This document shows, piece after piece, positions 6,444-13,902 of a DNA stretch of 37,239 bases. Source of the DNA: UBA9676 sp036522155 (GTDB taxonomy: Bacteria; Actinomycetota; Actinomycetes; Streptosporangiales; Streptosporangiaceae); NCBI GenBank assembly GCA_036522155.1, contig DATDGI010000202.1:1-37239 (forward strand), written 5' to 3'. The stretch's first letter is position 1. Each line of letters opens with the position of its first letter. Under the pieces are notes generated by a model that saw only the letters and a list, made by a program, of their open reading frames with translations, had not been told where the DNA came from and did not search any database. Made by a program: the position numbers and the translations under genes.

Positions 6444-9173
6444 ATGGCGGTGCGGGATCCTCCCATGGGGCAACCGGCGACGCTGGACCGGAATTGGTAT
6501 ACACGATCGCCCGAAGAGGTCGCTGCGGATCTGGCCGTGGATCCGGCCGGCGGGCTGTCGGCGCCCCGGGCGGCTGAGCTGCTGGCCGCGACCGGCCCGA
6601 ACGCGCTGCCGGAGGAGAAGCAGAAACCGGGCTGGCGCCGGTTCCTCGGCGAGTACCGCAGCTACATGCAGATCATCCTGCTCGCCGCCGCTGCGGTGTC
6701 CTTTGTGATCAAGGAGTGGAGCACAGCGGTCCTGCTGGTGCTGCTGACCGTGCTCAACGCGGTGGTGGGGATGCGGCAGGAGGGCAAGGCCGAAAGTGCC
6801 ATGAACGCCCTGAAGTCGATGATGAAGGCGACCGCCCGGGTGCGGCGGGATGGGTCCGAGTCGGAGATACCGGCTGAGCACGTGGTAGTGGGCGACGTTG
6901 TGCTGATCGCCGCGGGGGATGAGGTGCCCGCGGATGGCCGCATCATCGCCGCCAGCGCGCTGCAGATCGACGAGTCCGCGCTGACGGGCGAAAGCACGCC
7001 CGCGGCCAAGGGCGCCGAAACGCTGCCGGACACCAAACTGGGACCGGCTGACCAGGTGAACATGGCGTTCATGAACACACCGGTCACGCACGGGAGCGGC
7101 ACCGTGATCGTCACCGGCACCGGGAGTGGCACCGAGCTGGGGAAGATCTCCGGGATGCTGGCAGCCACGGTCCGGGAGGAGTCCCCGCTGACCCGGGAGC
7201 TGAACCGGCTCACCTTGTGGATCGCCGGGGCGGCCGGCCTGACCATGGTCGTGATGTTCGCCCTCGGCCGGGCCCGTGGGCGGCCGTGGGATGAGTTGTT
7301 CACCGCCGCGGTGTCGCTCGCGATCGCGGCCATCCCCGAAGCGCTGCCGACCGTGGCGCAGACCATCCTCTCGCTCGGCGGGGCGGACCTGGCCAAACGC
7401 AACGCGATCGTAAAGGACCTGCCGTCGGTAGAGACGCTGGGGTTCACCTCGGCCATCAATTCCGACAAGACCGGCACGCTGACGATGAACCAGATGACCG
7501 CGGTGGAGGTGGTCGCCCCGGCCAATCGGTACACCATCTCCGGCACCGGCTACGGCCTCGACGGCAAGGTGCATCATGCCGCGGGCACCACCCACGGCAT
7601 TGAGGATGCGATCCTGCCCTACATCGTCGCCAGCGACGCCACCTTGGTGGACAGCAAGGTTGTCGGTGACCCCACCGAGGGTGCCCTGCTCGTCCTGGGC
7701 CACAAGGCCGGGCTGGACATCGACGCCACCCGCGAGCGGCTGCCCCGGCTGGCCACCTTGCCGTTCGACCCCACCTACAAACTCATGGCCACGTTCAACT
7801 CAGCCACCGATGCCATCGGCCGCCCGGTCGTCCGCTGCTTCGTCAAGGGCGCCGCACCGGCGGTCATGGCGCTGGCGGCCACGGCACTATCGGATGGGGT
7901 CAGCATTCCGTGGGATGCCGGGCTCGGTGAGCGCGCGCGCGCCCACATGGAACGCATGGAAGGCGAGGGCCGGCGGGTGATGGCCGCCGCGACCCGCGAC
8001 CTCGACCCAGCTGGCTTCGATCCCGATGGCGACCTGCTCGGTTACGTCACCAATCTGCAGATGACCAGCCTGGTCGGGATGGTCGACCCGCCCCGCGATG
8101 AGTCCAGGACCGCCGTCGCCAGCGCCCAGGCCGCCCACATCCGGGTCCGCATGGTCACCGGGGACGATGTCATCACCGGCGCTGCGATCGCCAAGCAGCT
8201 CGGCATCGACGGCGAGGCCATTCTCGGCGCCGACTTCGCTGCCCTGCCGGAGCCTGAGCGGCTGGCCCGCATCGATCGGATCGGCGTGGTCGGCCGGGTG
8301 GCCCCGGAGCACAAGGTACTCCTGGCCGACACGCTGAAGAAGAAGGGCCACGTCGTGGCCATGACCGGCGATGGGGTTAACGACGCACCTGCCATCAAGG
8401 CGGCCGACATCGGGATCGCCATGGGCTCGGGAACGGAGGTGGCCAAGAACGCCGGCCGGATGCTCCTGTCCGACGACAACTTCGCCACGATCGTCTTCGC
8501 GATCGAGCAGGGCCGCAAGATCTACGACAACCTCACCAAGTACATCCGCTTCGTGCTGGTGCTGCTGGTCGCTTTCGTCTCGACGTTTCTGGGCGCAACC
8601 CTGTTCAACATCGCCGCCGGCGAGCCGTTCACCCCCGCCCAGGTGCTGTGGATCCACTTCATCGTCAACGCCCCGTTCGGTTTCGCACTCGGCTTCGACC
8701 GGGAAACCCCGGGCCTGATGGCATTGCATCCGCGCCGCCGCGGACAGTCCGTGCTGAGCACCGGGATGGTGACCACGGCCGGGCTCGCCGGGCTGGCCAT
8801 CACCATCGGCCTGCTGTCACTCATCCAGCTCGGCACATCCCATTACCACAGCACCGCAATCGGCAACTCGATCGCGCTCACCTCCTTCGCGCTGGGCCTG
8901 ATCGTGGCCGCGGTCGAATGCCGCAGCGAGACCGGCACGGCCCTGACGACCGCCACCTTCGAAAGCAAGCAGATGAACTGGGCGATGCTCGGGGAGTTCG
9001 TCCTGGCCGTGCTGGTTACCCAGATGGACGTCTTCCACCGGCTGCTCGGAACCACGGTCATTAACCTGCAGCAGTTCGCCTGGGCGCTCGTGCCCGCCCT
9101 GGCCCTGCTGGTGCTGTGGGAACTCGGCAAGCTCATCGCCCGGCGATCGGCTGCCGATGGGATGCCGGCATGA
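6444..9173 (+). CDS. P2-type cation-transporting ATPase, atypical ion site
   Basis: This 909-aa protein is a HAD-superfamily P-type ATPase. It has an N-terminal cation-ATPase domain, the A-domain TGES loop, phosphorylated Asp341 in SDKTGTLT, an N-domain with GDPTEGALL and FVKGA, and P-domain motifs DPPR, MVTGDD and TGDGVNDAPAIK. Three C-terminal TM pairs follow. Topology and motifs match the Ca2+/Na+ (P2) group. The M4 glutamate is present (IPEALP, Glu299), but the M5 and M6 positions equivalent to SERCA Asn768, Glu771, Asn796, Thr799 and Asp800 read Leu708, Phe711, His738, Val741 and Asn742. The ion is therefore uncertain and classic Ca2+ pumping is doubtful. ATG6444 has GGAGG at 6432-6436. 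It overlaps the next gene by 4 bases (ATGA). Confidence 0.93.
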   Translation: MAVRDPPMGQPATLDRNWYTRSPEEVAADLAVDPAGGLSAPRAAELLAATGPNALPEEKQKPGWRRFLGEYRSYMQIILLAAAAVSFVIKEWSTAVLLVLLTVLNAVVGMRQEGKAESAMNALKSMMKATARVRRDGSESEIPAEHVVVGDVVLIAAGDEVPADGRIIAASALQIDESALTGESTPAAKGAETLPDTKLGPADQVNMAFMNTPVTHGSGTVIVTGTGSGTELGKISGMLAATVREESPLTRELNRLTLWIAGAAGLTMVVMFALGRARGRPWDELFTAAVSLAIAAIPEALPTVAQTILSLGGADLAKRNAIVKDLPSVETLGFTSAINSDKTGTLTMNQMTAVEVVAPANRYTISGTGYGLDGKVHHAAGTTHGIEDAILPYIVASDATLVDSKVVGDPTEGALLVLGHKAGLDIDATRERLPRLATLPFDPTYKLMATFNSATDAIGRPVVRCFVKGAAPAVMALAATALSDGVSIPWDAGLGERARAHMERMEGEGRRVMAAATRDLDPAGFDPDGDLLGYVTNLQMTSLVGMVDPPRDESRTAVASAQAAHIRVRMVTGDDVITGAAIAKQLGIDGEAILGADFAALPEPERLARIDRIGVVGRVAPEHKVLLADTLKKKGHVVAMTGDGVNDAPAIKAADIGIAMGSGTEVAKNAGRMLLSDDNFATIVFAIEQGRKIYDNLTKYIRFVLVLLVAFVSTFLGATLFNIAAGEPFTPAQVLWIHFIVNAPFGFALGFDRETPGLMALHPRRRGQSVLSTGMVTTAGLAGLAITIGLLSLIQLGTSHYHSTAIGNSIALTSFALGLIVAAVECRSETGTALTTATFESKQMNWAMLGEFVLAVLVTQMDVFHRLLGTTVINLQQFAWALVPALALLVLWELGKLIARRSAADGMPA

Positions 9174-9424
9174 CGGCCAGTGGTGAGCGCGGGCTCGGCT
9201 GGACAGTGGTCCTGCGGCGCATGCCCACCCGGATCGTGGCGGGCCAGCCGGAAGGCGGTTACACCAACGCGTTTGAAATAGTGTGCTGCGACTGTGGTGA
9301 CGACCCTGACCTGGATTACCGGGACGTAGCACCCGAGCTGCAGCGAATCCGGGGGCCGTATCAGCCGATCGCGGCCGGTGCGGCCGCCTACGCGCAACAC
9401 GTCGCGCTGCACAACAGGTGCTGA
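9170..9424 (+). CDS. Small protein overlapping the P-type ATPase gene
   Basis: This 84-aa protein starts at an ATG that overlaps the ATPase stop (ATGA, 9170-9173), so it is probably translationally coupled. It reads as a short beta-rich N-terminus (GWTVVLRRMPTRIVAGQPEGGYTNAFEIVC), a C-C-x-C-G-D-D cluster at about residues 39-45, an acidic stretch, and a C-terminal helix (AAGAAAYAQHVALHNRC). I do not recognise the family. The Cys cluster plus the terminal Cys/His could bind metal or be redox-active. Strict coupling to the pump suggests an accessory or regulator of it (inference). Confidence 0.7.
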   Translation: MTASGERGLGWTVVLRRMPTRIVAGQPEGGYTNAFEIVCCDCGDDPDLDYRDVAPELQRIRGPYQPIAAGAAAYAQHVALHNRC

Positions 9425-9431
9425 GAAGCAG

Positions 9432-9446
9432 GTCGCGCTCCGCGAC
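9432..9446. terminator. Candidate terminator between convergent genes
   Basis: GTCGCG and CGCGAC pair perfectly around CTC, 7 bases after the stop of the 84-aa gene and about 40 bases before the end of the convergent HAD gene. The short GC stem lacks a T-tract; position is the main support. Confidence 0.35.
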
Positions 9447-9486
9447 AGATGCGCGCGGCCGGCCACATGCTGGCGCCCAGCGGTGG

Positions 9487-9972
9487 TCAGCCGGCAGGGG
9501 TGAACAGCAGCGGCCGCACCAGCCGCCCGAACGCACCCATGAGGCGCGGCCCGGCCGGGACGCTGTCCAGGCCCGGGTCGTAGAGCACAAACGTGTAACC
9601 CAGCCGGCGTGCCAGAATGCCGTCCGTGGCAACCTGATCGCCGATCACCATCCCCGGGCGGGGAAACCGGCCATAGGCCGCGGTCCGCAGCGGCTTGCCT
9701 GCCGAGGCCAGGTAAATCACGTGCAGGCCCGCGGCGCTGGGCACCACCGACGGGCGGCGCAGCGAGTTGGTGGCAAAGCACACCACCCGCACGGTGGGCA
9801 CCGACCCGACCTCGCTGAGCACCAGCCCGATCCCCCGGTCCAGGGACTCCTGGCCGCTGTCCCAGTAAGCGACCAGCGGTTCTATGTCGAAGATCATCGT
9901 CTGGGCCGAAAGTTCCGCGGCGCGCCGCGCCACATCACCGAGCGCCGCGGCACGCTCATAACCTGGTCTCAT
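9487..9972 (-). CDS. HAD-like (YqeG-type) protein with altered motif I
   Basis: This 161-aa protein resembles small HAD phosphatases of the YqeG/HAD-IIIA type. Motif II appears as VVCFATNS (63-70), motif III as Lys93 in SAGKP, and motif IV as VIGDQVATDG (109-118). Motif I, normally DxDNT, reads DIEPLV (29-34), so the second aspartate is replaced by Glu31 and the following Thr is lost. Activity may therefore be altered or absent. The ATG start overlaps the stop of the upstream lipid-kinase gene (ATGA), so the two are translationally coupled. A role tied to the lipid kinase's product is possible but unproven. Confidence 0.8.
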   Translation of the reverse strand: MRPGYERAAALGDVARRAAELSAQTMIFDIEPLVAYWDSGQESLDRGIGLVLSEVGSVPTVRVVCFATNSLRRPSVVPSAAGLHVIYLASAGKPLRTAAYGRFPRPGMVIGDQVATDGILARRLGYTFVLYDPGLDSVPAGPRLMGAFGRLVRPLLFTPAG

Positions 9973-11288
9973 GCCACCACCTCAGGTGCACCGGGATGGC
10001 GCTGCCGGTGCGGCGCAGCCAGGCGCCACAGCCTGGTCCAGTTCACCTGAGGTTTCGGCGGAGCGATCCCTGGGCGGTTCCGCGGCACCCAGACGCGGAG
10101 CGCGCCGGGGCGGATGGTGCAGTGCACCGGCGTTGGTAGCGACACCGCCTCGCCGTCGATGCCTACCGGGATCTGGCGCGCGTCGGCGGTGATTTCGATC
10201 TTCTTCGCGGTCAGCACGGTCAGCCCGTCGGCATGTGCGCCGCGGAGCAGGCCGACCGCCTGCCGCGCATCGCCCACCGTGACAGACACCACGCCGAGCA
10301 CGCCGCGATCAAGCCGGACACGACGGCTCAGCCCGGCAATATCCCCTGCTCCGTACGGGTTGTTGGCCACCAGTAGCGCCTGCGGCCCCCTGATCTCCGT
10401 GCCGTCCGCGCGGGCCGTGAGCCGTGCCCCGCGGTGGCCGCCCAGGAGGTCCGGGAGCAAGCCCAGCGTCGTTCTGAGCTTGTCGCCGCGGTAGGCCGGG
10501 GTCTGGACGACCTCGGCATAGGCGCCGAAGGACGCGTTGTTGACGAAGGTCTGGCCGCCGATCACGCCGAGGTCGACCCGCAGCTCGACGCCATCGCGCA
10601 GGGCGTCCAGGCACGCCGAGGGGTCGTCACGGTCCAGCCCCAGATCAAGGGCAAAGTGATTGCGCGTGCCCGCGGTGATCACCAGGAACGGTATGCCATG
10701 CTCCGCGGCAACCCCGGCCACCAGGGCCTGCGTGCCGTCGCCCCCGGCGACACCCAGCAGGTCCGCACCCCCGGCAACGGCCTCCCGGGCGACGCTGGCG
10801 ACGTCGACTGGCTCCGGGCCACTCATCAGGAACACCTCGGCGCCGAGCTTCTCAGCCTTGCGCTTCAGATCGAACCGCCCGACCTTACCCCCGCCGGACT
10901 TCGGGTTCATGATCAGGTACGGGCGTGCCGCAGGCGCCGGCGCGGCCCGCTCAGGCATCCGCCAGTCCGCTTGGCCGCCCGCCAGCGCCAGGCGCGCGGT
11001 CATGGCCGCCAGCAGCCAAGCCGCGGCCGCCGCCGCTGCAACCCACAGCAGCCCGGCGAATGCGTAGACGGCAATCACCGCGACCGGCGCAAGGACGAAG
11101 GCCACCAGCGACAACCAGCGCCGCACGCCCCGCTGAGAAAGAAAGAAGAATGCCGCGGCCAGGCTCACCACGGCCGCCCCCAGGCCCACGGCCAGCATCG
11201 CGATACCCCGCAGGCCAGCGAAGACCGCCACGATCACGACCGCCAGGCATGCGGAACCGAAACTCAGGCGCGCCAGCCAGCGGCTCAT
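9969..11288 (-). CDS. Membrane-anchored diacylglycerol/lipid kinase family protein
   Basis: From ATG11288 this is a 439-aa protein. About the first 100 residues form three to four TM helices. A DAGK catalytic domain follows (YLIMNPKSGGGKVGRF, then the nucleotide-binding GVAGGDGTQALVA, then AGTRNHFALDLGLDR) and a C-terminal beta domain with GIDGEAV. Family members phosphorylate diacylglycerol, sphingoid or related lipids at the membrane; the substrate is unknown here. I preferred ATG11288 (MSRWLARL) over the longer GTG11375 because the extra 29 residues are Pro/Gly/Arg-rich with no family match. It overlaps the HAD gene by 4 bases at its 3' end. Confidence 0.85.
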   Translation of the reverse strand: MSRWLARLSFGSACLAVVIVAVFAGLRGIAMLAVGLGAAVVSLAAAFFFLSQRGVRRWLSLVAFVLAPVAVIAVYAFAGLLWVAAAAAAAWLLAAMTARLALAGGQADWRMPERAAPAPAARPYLIMNPKSGGGKVGRFDLKRKAEKLGAEVFLMSGPEPVDVASVAREAVAGGADLLGVAGGDGTQALVAGVAAEHGIPFLVITAGTRNHFALDLGLDRDDPSACLDALRDGVELRVDLGVIGGQTFVNNASFGAYAEVVQTPAYRGDKLRTTLGLLPDLLGGHRGARLTARADGTEIRGPQALLVANNPYGAGDIAGLSRRVRLDRGVLGVVSVTVGDARQAVGLLRGAHADGLTVLTAKKIEITADARQIPVGIDGEAVSLPTPVHCTIRPGALRVWVPRNRPGIAPPKPQVNWTRLWRLAAPHRQRHPGAPEVVA

Positions 11289-11521
11289 GCGCGTGACCTG
11301 AGGGCCGGGCTCCGGCGTCACAGCCGCCACCGGTCCCGGCGGCCGGCGGCCTTCCCGCCCCGCGAGCCGAGGCACACCATCGTCTCGCCCACGGCCTCAT
11401 CGTCACGCGCCAGCGGCCAAGGCACCTCACCACCCGCGGGTGATGGGGCAAATCGCGGACGCGTGACTGTCGGCCTCGCTGGATTGCACCAGCAGTCCAT
11501 CGCTGCCGCTGGCCACAGGCA

Positions 11522-11541
11522 TCACCCCCGGTGAGGTGAAC

Positions 11542-11546
<5 letters not shown>
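11522..11546. repeat. Nested inverted repeats after glutathione peroxidase
   Basis: The stretch contains three alternating half-sites: TCACC-CCC-GGTGA (11522-11534) followed by GGTGA-AC-TCACC, which overlaps the peroxidase stop codon. On the - strand mRNA it could fold as a hairpin just past the gene's end, so a weak terminator is possible. The 253 bases from here to the lipid-kinase start hold one further symmetric site near 11430-11446 and no gene that I can support. Confidence 0.35.
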
Positions 11547-12039
<493 letters not shown>

Positions 12040-12057
12040 GGCCGAACCTCCGGTGGC

Positions 12058-13338
12058 TCAAACGCCCGGCGGAACCCCCGGATTCCAGTCCGGCAGCCCC
12101 GGATTCCACACCGGCTGGCCCTGATAGCCGCGGGCGGCCATGGTGACGAACTGGTAGACCGCGTCCTCCTCGGGTGAGAGCGGGCCCGGCACCGCATGGG
12201 GTGAGTTCAGCCCCCGCTGCACGGACTCGCAGGCATGCCAGTCCTGCCGGTTGGTGAGGTCCCAGAAGTCGATCGCGTAGCTGGGGTCGAAGTCCGGCCG
12301 CGCCAGCGACTCAGGCGCGAACGCCCAGGTGCACTCGATCCGGGTGCGCCCCGCCGCCAGCGGGATCAGCCGGTGCGTCATCACATAGTCGGGGTGCAGG
12401 CTGAGCAGCACGTTCGGGAAGACGTTCAGGTAGATGACGGTCCGCAGGCCCTTGGCGTCCAGCATGCGCAACGGGTCCCCGTGGCTGGCCCCGTCCAGCG
12501 ACATGGTCGCCATGCCGTCGCGCAATTCCATCCAGCCGCCGACCCACGTGCCGGGCGCGGAGTAGTTCTCGCCGCTGCGGGGCGGGCTCACCTTGCACAG
12601 TTCCGGGTGGATCACCGGGCAGTGGTAGCACTCGTGGTAGTTCTCGGTCAGGACCTTCCAGTTCGCCGTCGTCTCATAGTCGTGCTGGCCGGCCACGACC
12701 AGCCGCTCCAGCTCGTAGGGCGCGATGATCGGCTCAACCGTGGCCAGGCTGCCGGCCAGGGGCGGAGCCGAGCCCGAGCCGTCCACGAAAACCAGGCCGT
12801 GCCACTGCGCCACCGGCAGTTCGGTCAGGCCCCACTGCTCGGTCACGAACCCGGGCCGGTGCTTGAAGCCGGCCGCGGCCCGCAGCCCGCCGTTCAGCCC
12901 GTAGGTCCACGAGTGGTAGGGGCAGACGATGACCTTGGCCTGGCCGGACGTCCCGCACGGCAGCAGTTCGTGGCCACGGTGGCGGCAGGTGTTCGCGAAC
13001 GCGTGCAGCCCGCCGTCGTCGTCCCTGGTGAGCAGCACGCTGCCCTGGCCGACGGCTTCGGCCCGCTGGCAGCCCGGCTCCGGCAGCTGGTCGCTCCGGC
13101 CCAGGCACATCCAGCCGCCGCCGAAGAAATGGCGCTGCTCCCAGTCGAAGACGGCCTGGTCCACGTAGGCGGCACGGGGCAGCATCCGGCTCTGGCCGAA
13201 GGGCGCGAGGGAGGCGGCCACCCCGGCCGGGTCGAGCGGGGCCGACGGGATAGGCCGGGTGGCCGGAGCGGCCGGAGTGGACGGGGCCGCCGGACCGGAC
13301 CGGGCAGGCGAAACGGGCGCATGTGACTGACTGACCAT
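12058..13338 (-). CDS. Rieske non-heme iron oxygenase, large subunit
   Basis: This 426-aa protein has a Rieske [2Fe-2S] domain (Cys118, His120, Cys139, His142 in CRHRGHELLPC...VIVCPYHSW) and a mononuclear-iron catalytic domain (ENYHECYHCPVIHPE, with His239 and His244 as ligands and Glu236 as bridging acid). The ENYxECYHC form is shared with choline/glycine-betaine/carnitine-type monooxygenases rather than classic benzene dioxygenases, so a quaternary-amine or similar substrate is plausible but not shown. The first ~45 residues are Pro/Ala/Ser-rich and probably disordered. No reductase or ferredoxin gene is adjacent. It precedes glutathione peroxidase and is divergent from the SRPBCC gene. Confidence 0.93.
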   Translation of the reverse strand: MVSQSHAPVSPARSGPAAPSTPAAPATRPIPSAPLDPAGVAASLAPFGQSRMLPRAAYVDQAVFDWEQRHFFGGGWMCLGRSDQLPEPGCQRAEAVGQGSVLLTRDDDGGLHAFANTCRHRGHELLPCGTSGQAKVIVCPYHSWTYGLNGGLRAAAGFKHRPGFVTEQWGLTELPVAQWHGLVFVDGSGSAPPLAGSLATVEPIIAPYELERLVVAGQHDYETTANWKVLTENYHECYHCPVIHPELCKVSPPRSGENYSAPGTWVGGWMELRDGMATMSLDGASHGDPLRMLDAKGLRTVIYLNVFPNVLLSLHPDYVMTHRLIPLAAGRTRIECTWAFAPESLARPDFDPSYAIDFWDLTNRQDWHACESVQRGLNSPHAVPGPLSPEEDAVYQFVTMAARGYQGQPVWNPGLPDWNPGVPPGV

Positions 13339-13345
13339 ACAGTCA

Positions 13346-13351
13346 AGGCTA
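13346..13351 (-). promoter_or_regulatory. Putative leaderless -10 for the Rieske oxygenase
   Basis: On the - strand TAGCCT (TAnnnT) ends 7 bases before the oxygenase ATG at 13338, and there is no Shine-Dalgarno between. That spacing puts the transcription start at or next to the ATG, as in leaderless actinobacterial mRNAs. No clear -35 box is seen. Confidence 0.4.
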
Positions 13352-13417
13352 TGCGGAGCCGCCCGCGGTGTCCAGATCCGGCCCCGCCGCTGGGCGGCAC
13401 TGCCGGATGGCGGTCAG

Positions 13418-13423
13418 TAACCT
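13418..13423 (+). promoter_or_regulatory. Putative leaderless -10 for the SRPBCC gene
   Basis: TAACCT ends 6 bases before ATG13430 with no ribosome-binding site, the geometry expected for a leaderless transcript. It faces the oppositely oriented -10 of the oxygenase about 70 bases away, so the 91-base gap is a compact back-to-back promoter region. Confidence 0.45.
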
Positions 13424-13429
13424 GATGCC

Positions 13430-13867
13430 ATGCCGACGCCGCTCCGGATCGCCGCCCAGGTCACCGTGGACGCCGAGCCCGAGCAGGTGTGGCGGGTGGC
13501 GGTCGACTGGCCCCGCCAGCGAGAGTGGATCTGGGCCACCCGGGTCCGGGGCGGGCACGGCGCCGGTGCGGAAGTGACCGGGTGGACCGGGATCGGGCCA
13601 GTCGGCTTCACCGACCCAATGGTGATCACCGAATGGGACCCACCGCGCCGGTGCGTGGTGACCCACACCGGCCGGATCGTCCGCGGCACCGCGGTCTTCG
13701 AGGTGTCACCCGCCGGGACGGGCAGCCGGTTCCGCTGGATCGAGGACCTGCAGCTGCCGTTGCCACCGGGGCCTGGCCGGATCGCCGGCTGGGTGGCCGT
13801 CCCCGTGGCGGCCTGGGGGCTGCGATCCTCGCTGCGCCGTTTCGCCCGGCTGTTCTCCCCGTCCTGA
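13430..13867 (+). CDS. SRPBCC (polyketide cyclase/START-like) family protein
   Basis: This 145-aa single-domain protein has the helix-grip pattern of the SRPBCC superfamily: an N-terminal strand (LRIAAQVTVDAEPEQVWRVAVDWPRQREWIWATRV), a central strand set (MVITEWDPPRRCVVTHTG) and a long C-terminal helix. Such proteins bind hydrophobic ligands; no catalytic residues can be assigned. It is divergent from the Rieske oxygenase and followed after 35 bases by an S9 peptidase, suggesting shared regulation with both. Confidence 0.85.
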   Translation: MPTPLRIAAQVTVDAEPEQVWRVAVDWPRQREWIWATRVRGGHGAGAEVTGWTGIGPVGFTDPMVITEWDPPRRCVVTHTGRIVRGTAVFEVSPAGTGSRFRWIEDLQLPLPPGPGRIAGWVAVPVAAWGLRSSLRRFARLFSPS

Positions 13868-13902
13868 TCCCCCACCGTTACCCCCGCCGGAAGGACCCGT
13901 CC

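Noticed and set aside
12235..13326. 363-aa open frame on the + strand
   Set aside because: Antisense to the Rieske oxygenase; composition is Arg/Val/Gln-rich with no family features.
13489..13902. N-terminal extension of the S9 peptidase
   Set aside because: These 138 codons overlap the SRPBCC gene in another frame and are Arg/Gly/Pro-rich; GTG13903 with its own ribosome site is better.
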